Source: an uncultured Flavobacteriales bacterium (GTDB taxonomy: Bacteria; Bacteroidota; Bacteroidia; Flavobacteriales_D; Crocinitomicaceae). From it: a DNA stretch of 64,000 bases. Below, piece by piece: positions 61,272-64,000 of this stretch. A program made the position numbers and the translations under genes. Below the pieces are notes generated by a model. That model saw only the letters and a program-made list of their open reading frames with translations. It had not been told where the DNA came from and ran no database searches. Numbering within the stretch: position 1 is the first letter of the stretch; every line of letters begins with the position of its first letter. Location of the stretch: positions 62,001 through 126,000 of the forward strand of contig CAIZQH010000003.1 of NCBI GenBank assembly GCA_903935095.1, written 5' to 3'.

Positions 61272-62367
61272 AATACCCTATGAGAATTTAAAAAGGGTAA
61301 ATGAAAAATATTTCAAGGATCTAGAATTGCATTCTAAAAATGTAATTGAAAGTGGTTGGTATATTTTAGGTGAAAATGTTCGTGAATTCGAAAATGAATT
61401 TGCACAGGTAAATAATATCGAGTATTGCGTCGGTGTTGCCTCAGGACTAGATGCATTGGTTATAGGTTTGGCAGTATTTGATTTCCCGAAAGGAGCCAAA
61501 ATATTGGTTCCATCTAATGCATATATTGCTTGTGTTTTGGCTGTGATTCAAGCTGGATTTACACCAGTTCTTGTGGAGCCAAATTACGATACATGTAATA
61601 TAGATGTTTCGGGATTAAAAAATAAGTACTCGAATGATTGCGTTGCAATTCTTGCTGTACATATGTATGGTAGAATGTGTCCTATGCCAGAAATCATGAT
61701 TTTCGCAAAAAACAACAATTTAAAGGTAATTGAAGACTGTGCACAAAGCCATTTTGCTGAAATTCAGGGTAAAAAAGCAGGGACTTACGGGGATATTGGC
61801 GCTTTTAGTTTTTATCCCACTAAAAATCTTGGTGCCCTAGGAGATGCAGGAGCAATAATTTGTGATTCAGAAGAGGTATATTTAAAAATACAGGCCCTTA
61901 GAAATTATGGTAGTCATAAAAAATATCATAATAAGTATATTGGTTGGAATTCTAGATTAGATGAAATACAAGCATCTTTCCTAAGATTGAAGTTGTCAGA
62001 TTATAAAATGGTAATTCAAAAGAAAAGGGAATTGGCGTCAATTTATTTAGATGAATTAACCGGGATAACCGAGGTCAAATTACCACAAACGGAAGGAGTG
62101 AATCACGTTTGGCATATATTTAATATTCGATGTGAGCAAAGAGATGAATTGAAGATATTCCTTGAGAAACATGGTGTTGGCACAGAAATTCATTATCCAA
62201 TAACGCCAAGTAAACAAGATGGATATGCACATTTATTTGCCAATCAAATTTACCCAATTTCAGATAGAATTCACTTTGAAACACTCAGTTTACCAATTTC
62301 TACCTTCCTTCAAAAAGAAGATGTTGAAGAAATTGCATCAATAATAAAGATATTTTATGAGAGTTAA
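61258..62367 (+). CDS. fdtB: DegT/DnrJ/EryC1/StrS sugar 3-aminotransferase (FdtB/QdtB-like)
   Basis: This 369-residue PLP enzyme starts 'MNHIKIPYENLKRVNEKYF' and has 'GVASGLDALVIGLAVFDFPKGAKILVPSNAYIA', 'VIEDCAQSHFAEI', the PLP lysine in 'SFYPTKNLGALGDAGA' (about 180) and 'GWNSRLDEIQASFLRLKL'. The 'SGLDAL' and 'CAQSHFAEIQGKKAGTYGDIG' forms are those of 3-amino-sugar enzymes such as FdtB. I used ATG 61,258, which overlaps the ketoisomerase gene by 14 bp; an earlier in-frame ATG adds residues not seen in the family. The N-acetyltransferase (FdtC) that completes the pathway is not in the window. Confidence 0.85.
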   Translation: MNHIKIPYENLKRVNEKYFKDLELHSKNVIESGWYILGENVREFENEFAQVNNIEYCVGVASGLDALVIGLAVFDFPKGAKILVPSNAYIACVLAVIQAGFTPVLVEPNYDTCNIDVSGLKNKYSNDCVAILAVHMYGRMCPMPEIMIFAKNNNLKVIEDCAQSHFAEIQGKKAGTYGDIGAFSFYPTKNLGALGDAGAIICDSEEVYLKIQALRNYGSHKKYHNKYIGWNSRLDEIQASFLRLKLSDYKMVIQKKRELASIYLDELTGITEVKLPQTEGVNHVWHIFNIRCEQRDELKIFLEKHGVGTEIHYPITPSKQDGYAHLFANQIYPISDRIHFETLSLPISTFLQKEDVEEIASIIKIFYES

Positions 62368-63043
62368 AATCAATTTGTATATTTCATTGTATGAAGTAAC
62401 TAATATTGAAAGAAAAAATGAAATTCTTGAAGTTTTGAAAAAAAACCTTCATAATCCAAATATTGATAATGTAATAATTCTAAGTGAACCTAATGATAAT
62501 ATTTCCTTTCAAAGTGCCAAAATAAAAAAAATAGATATTCAAACACGCCCAAAATTCTCTGAATTTAGTGCTTACCTCGATCCGGGATGTATTAACATTA
62601 TCATAAACAATGATATAGAATTTCCAGAACAATCTAATATAACTTGGTTAAAGCATATTTCTTCCTCTGATTGTATCACACTTACTAGATATGAGTCTGA
62701 TGGTAAATTGTTTAGGTCCGATAGAGGTGATTCTCAAGATACTTGGATTTTTAAAGGCAACCCTGATGGTCTAAAATACTGTGATTTTCATATGGGTATG
62801 CCGGGATGCGATAATAGAATTGCTTATATATTTTTCGCGTTGGGATATAGAGTATTAAATCCATCCAAATCCTTAAAAACGATTCACCATCATAAATCAG
62901 AATATAGATTATATTCAGAAAATGATAGAATTCCGGGACCATACTTAAATGTGAAACCTACAACATTTTTACAATCTTTTTTTATAAAACTTGTTATTGT
63001 ACTTTTATCTAAAATACATAAACAAGAGTTGTCAATTAAGTAA
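62357..63043 (+). CDS. Putative glycosyltransferase-like protein
   Basis: This 228-residue protein shows no full glycosyltransferase motif set. It resembles small GT-A-like proteins: 'IINNDIEF' (about 81-88) could be the nucleotide-sugar metal site (NND). 'SDRGDSQDTWIFKG' (about 119-132) and 'FHMGMPGCDNRIAYIFFALGYRVLNPSKSLKTIHHHKSEYR' look like the second half of a transfer domain. A short hydrophobic stretch near the C-terminus may contact the membrane. It overlaps the aminotransferase gene by 11 bp. The assignment is tentative. Confidence 0.6.
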   Translation: MRVKINLYISLYEVTNIERKNEILEVLKKNLHNPNIDNVIILSEPNDNISFQSAKIKKIDIQTRPKFSEFSAYLDPGCINIIINNDIEFPEQSNITWLKHISSSDCITLTRYESDGKLFRSDRGDSQDTWIFKGNPDGLKYCDFHMGMPGCDNRIAYIFFALGYRVLNPSKSLKTIHHHKSEYRLYSENDRIPGPYLNVKPTTFLQSFFIKLVIVLLSKIHKQELSIK

Positions 63044-63073
63044 AGACTTAATAAATCAAATTAATCTTTTAAA

Positions 63074-64000
63074 GTGATTTCAACAATTATACCTTGTTAC
63101 AATTCAGAAAAATATATTGCAAGAACTATAAAGTCTATAATTAACCAAACATTTCAGAGATGGGAGTTAATTATAGTTAATGATGGCAGTACCGATAATT
63201 CTGTTAAGGAAATTTTAAAATATGCGGAACGAGATCCAAGAATAAAATTATTTAACATTGAAAATGGAGGTGTTACTAGGGCAAGAAATTTTGGTTATTC
63301 AAAAATTAACGATGAATTTAAATATTTACACTTTCTTGATTCAGATGACATGATTGAACCATCTTTTTATTCAAAGTTGATTTCATTTTTGGAGGTTCAT
63401 AACGATTATGGAGCAGTATACTCTAATCATAAATTCATCAATGAAGTCAATCAAGAGCTTCCAACTCCAATTTGGGGAGAAAGATTAATACCTACTCGTT
63501 TTTGGATAAAGAAATTACCAGAGGAGATAATTACCACACCATTTATAAGTATTGCACTTTGGTGCAAAATGGTTGAGTCCATGGTGATAATGAAGAAGTC
63601 AGAATTCGAAAAATCAAAAAAATGGGATGAAGCTTTTGGTTATGGTAAAATTGGTGAGGGTGTAGTTCTATTTTCTGAATTAGCACTAAATTCAAAAATC
63701 GGTTATTTAAGTGAGAAGTTATTTCTATATAGAAGACACGTTAATCAGTCTTCTCAAAATAATCTAAAACAGTTTAACTCATTCGAATTGACATCAATGA
63801 AAATACTTGAAAGCCTTAAAATTAAAAGCCATAAAAAATATTTTCAAGCTGTAATATGTAGAAATGAAGTATATTTTATGACCTGTAAATTGAAACATTT
63901 ATTGAGATATAAACCTTGGTTACTGCCTTTTATTTCGTGTAGAATTATTATTAATTATCTACGTTCCGCCTACCTAATATTTGGAGTAAACACTTTAAAA
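63074..64000 (+). CDS. Family 2 glycosyltransferase, 3' end beyond the window (partial)
   Basis: Translation from GTG 63,074 runs open for 309 codons to the window edge. It begins 'VISTIIPCYNSEKYIARTIK', a textbook GT2 start, with 'WELIIVNDGSTDNS' and 'YLHFLDSDDMIEPSFYSKLI' giving the two Asp-containing nucleotide-sugar sites. 'YSNHKFINEVN' and a later 'EGVVLFSELAL' (with the likely catalytic acid) follow. There is no ATG between the preceding stop and the conserved start, so GTG (or a less usual codon) must serve. AT-rich, like the other exchange-block genes. Confidence 0.9.
   Translation, partial: MISTIIPCYNSEKYIARTIKSIINQTFQRWELIIVNDGSTDNSVKEILKYAERDPRIKLFNIENGGVTRARNFGYSKINDEFKYLHFLDSDDMIEPSFYSKLISFLEVHNDYGAVYSNHKFINEVNQELPTPIWGERLIPTRFWIKKLPEEIITTPFISIALWCKMVESMVIMKKSEFEKSKKWDEAFGYGKIGEGVVLFSELALNSKIGYLSEKLFLYRRHVNQSSQNNLKQFNSFELTSMKILESLKIKSHKKYFQAVICRNEVYFMTCKLKHLLRYKPWLLPFISCRIIINYLRSAYLIFGVNTLK

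Overview
The window looks like a chromosome segment of a gliding, type IX secretion (T9SS) member of the Bacteroidota, most likely Flavobacteriales. I would guess something near Fluviicola/Crocinitomicaceae, but that is inference. The evidence is a full-length SprA, C-terminal T9SS sorting domains on two secreted proteins, Bacteroidota-type promoters (TAnnTTTG), almost no Shine-Dalgarno sequences, a DUF2480 protein, an UpxY/NusG-like antiterminator and moderate-to-low GC. No rRNA, tRNA, CRISPR array, prophage or complete insertion sequence was seen.

Region 1 (about 1-9,640) holds a partial outer-membrane protein, a YD-repeat-like secreted protein, glycyl-tRNA synthetase, a cyclase-family hydrolase and a candidate 6S-like small RNA. 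It also holds a tightly coupled minus-strand operon: ECF sigma factor, small membrane protein, Spy/CpxP-like protein, MbnP-like protein, di-heme MbnH/MauG-type peroxidase and a secreted YHYH protein. That operon looks like a metal-related (perhaps copper) extracytoplasmic response unit.

Region 2 (about 9,640-38,730) is core metabolism and housekeeping. It runs through sprA, ruvA, malic enzyme, 2-oxoglutarate dehydrogenase E1/E2, a T9SS-exported lysyl-endopeptidase-like protease, an orphan OmpR-type regulator, a nucleoside-permease-like MFS transporter and a bifunctional nuclease. It continues with EtfAB, MenA with DUF2480, rhomboid, an operon of SUFU-like, EamA, S9 peptidase and VanZ proteins, and SixA with a CpsB-like phosphatase.

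Region 3 (about 37,990-64,000) is a surface-polysaccharide locus. Minus-strand genes make nucleotide sugars: RfbB; a WbpA/B/D/E-like set for UDP-GlcNAc(3NAc)A; and Ugd with UDP-glucuronate decarboxylase for UDP-xylose. An UpxY-like antiterminator opens the plus-strand arm, which carries Fcl/Gmd (GDP-fucose), a membrane transglutaminase-like protein, an ABC-2 exporter (Wzm/Wzt), methyltransferases, glycosyltransferases and FdtA/FdtB-like enzymes. No wzx/wzy or wzc was seen, so export is probably ABC-transporter dependent.

The most unusual content is in region 3. Nearly every non-overlapping gene junction is filled with short tandem repeats in recurring combinations: a heptamer of the AGTGCTC type, an octamer of the TTAGCACA / TGYYAATG type, a TCCGCCGCGGCGGA palindrome, and a roughly 350-bp structured repeat present twice. 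The repeats run into genes, supplying the TTG starts of fcl and wzm and the last codons of several proteins. Near-duplicate elements bracket a four-helix-bundle (S23/IVP-like) gene. A second clear signal is a composition break inside wzt: the ATPase half looks like the rest of the chromosome, while the C-terminal carbohydrate-recognition half and everything downstream is very AT-rich, as expected for block exchange of serotype-determining genes.
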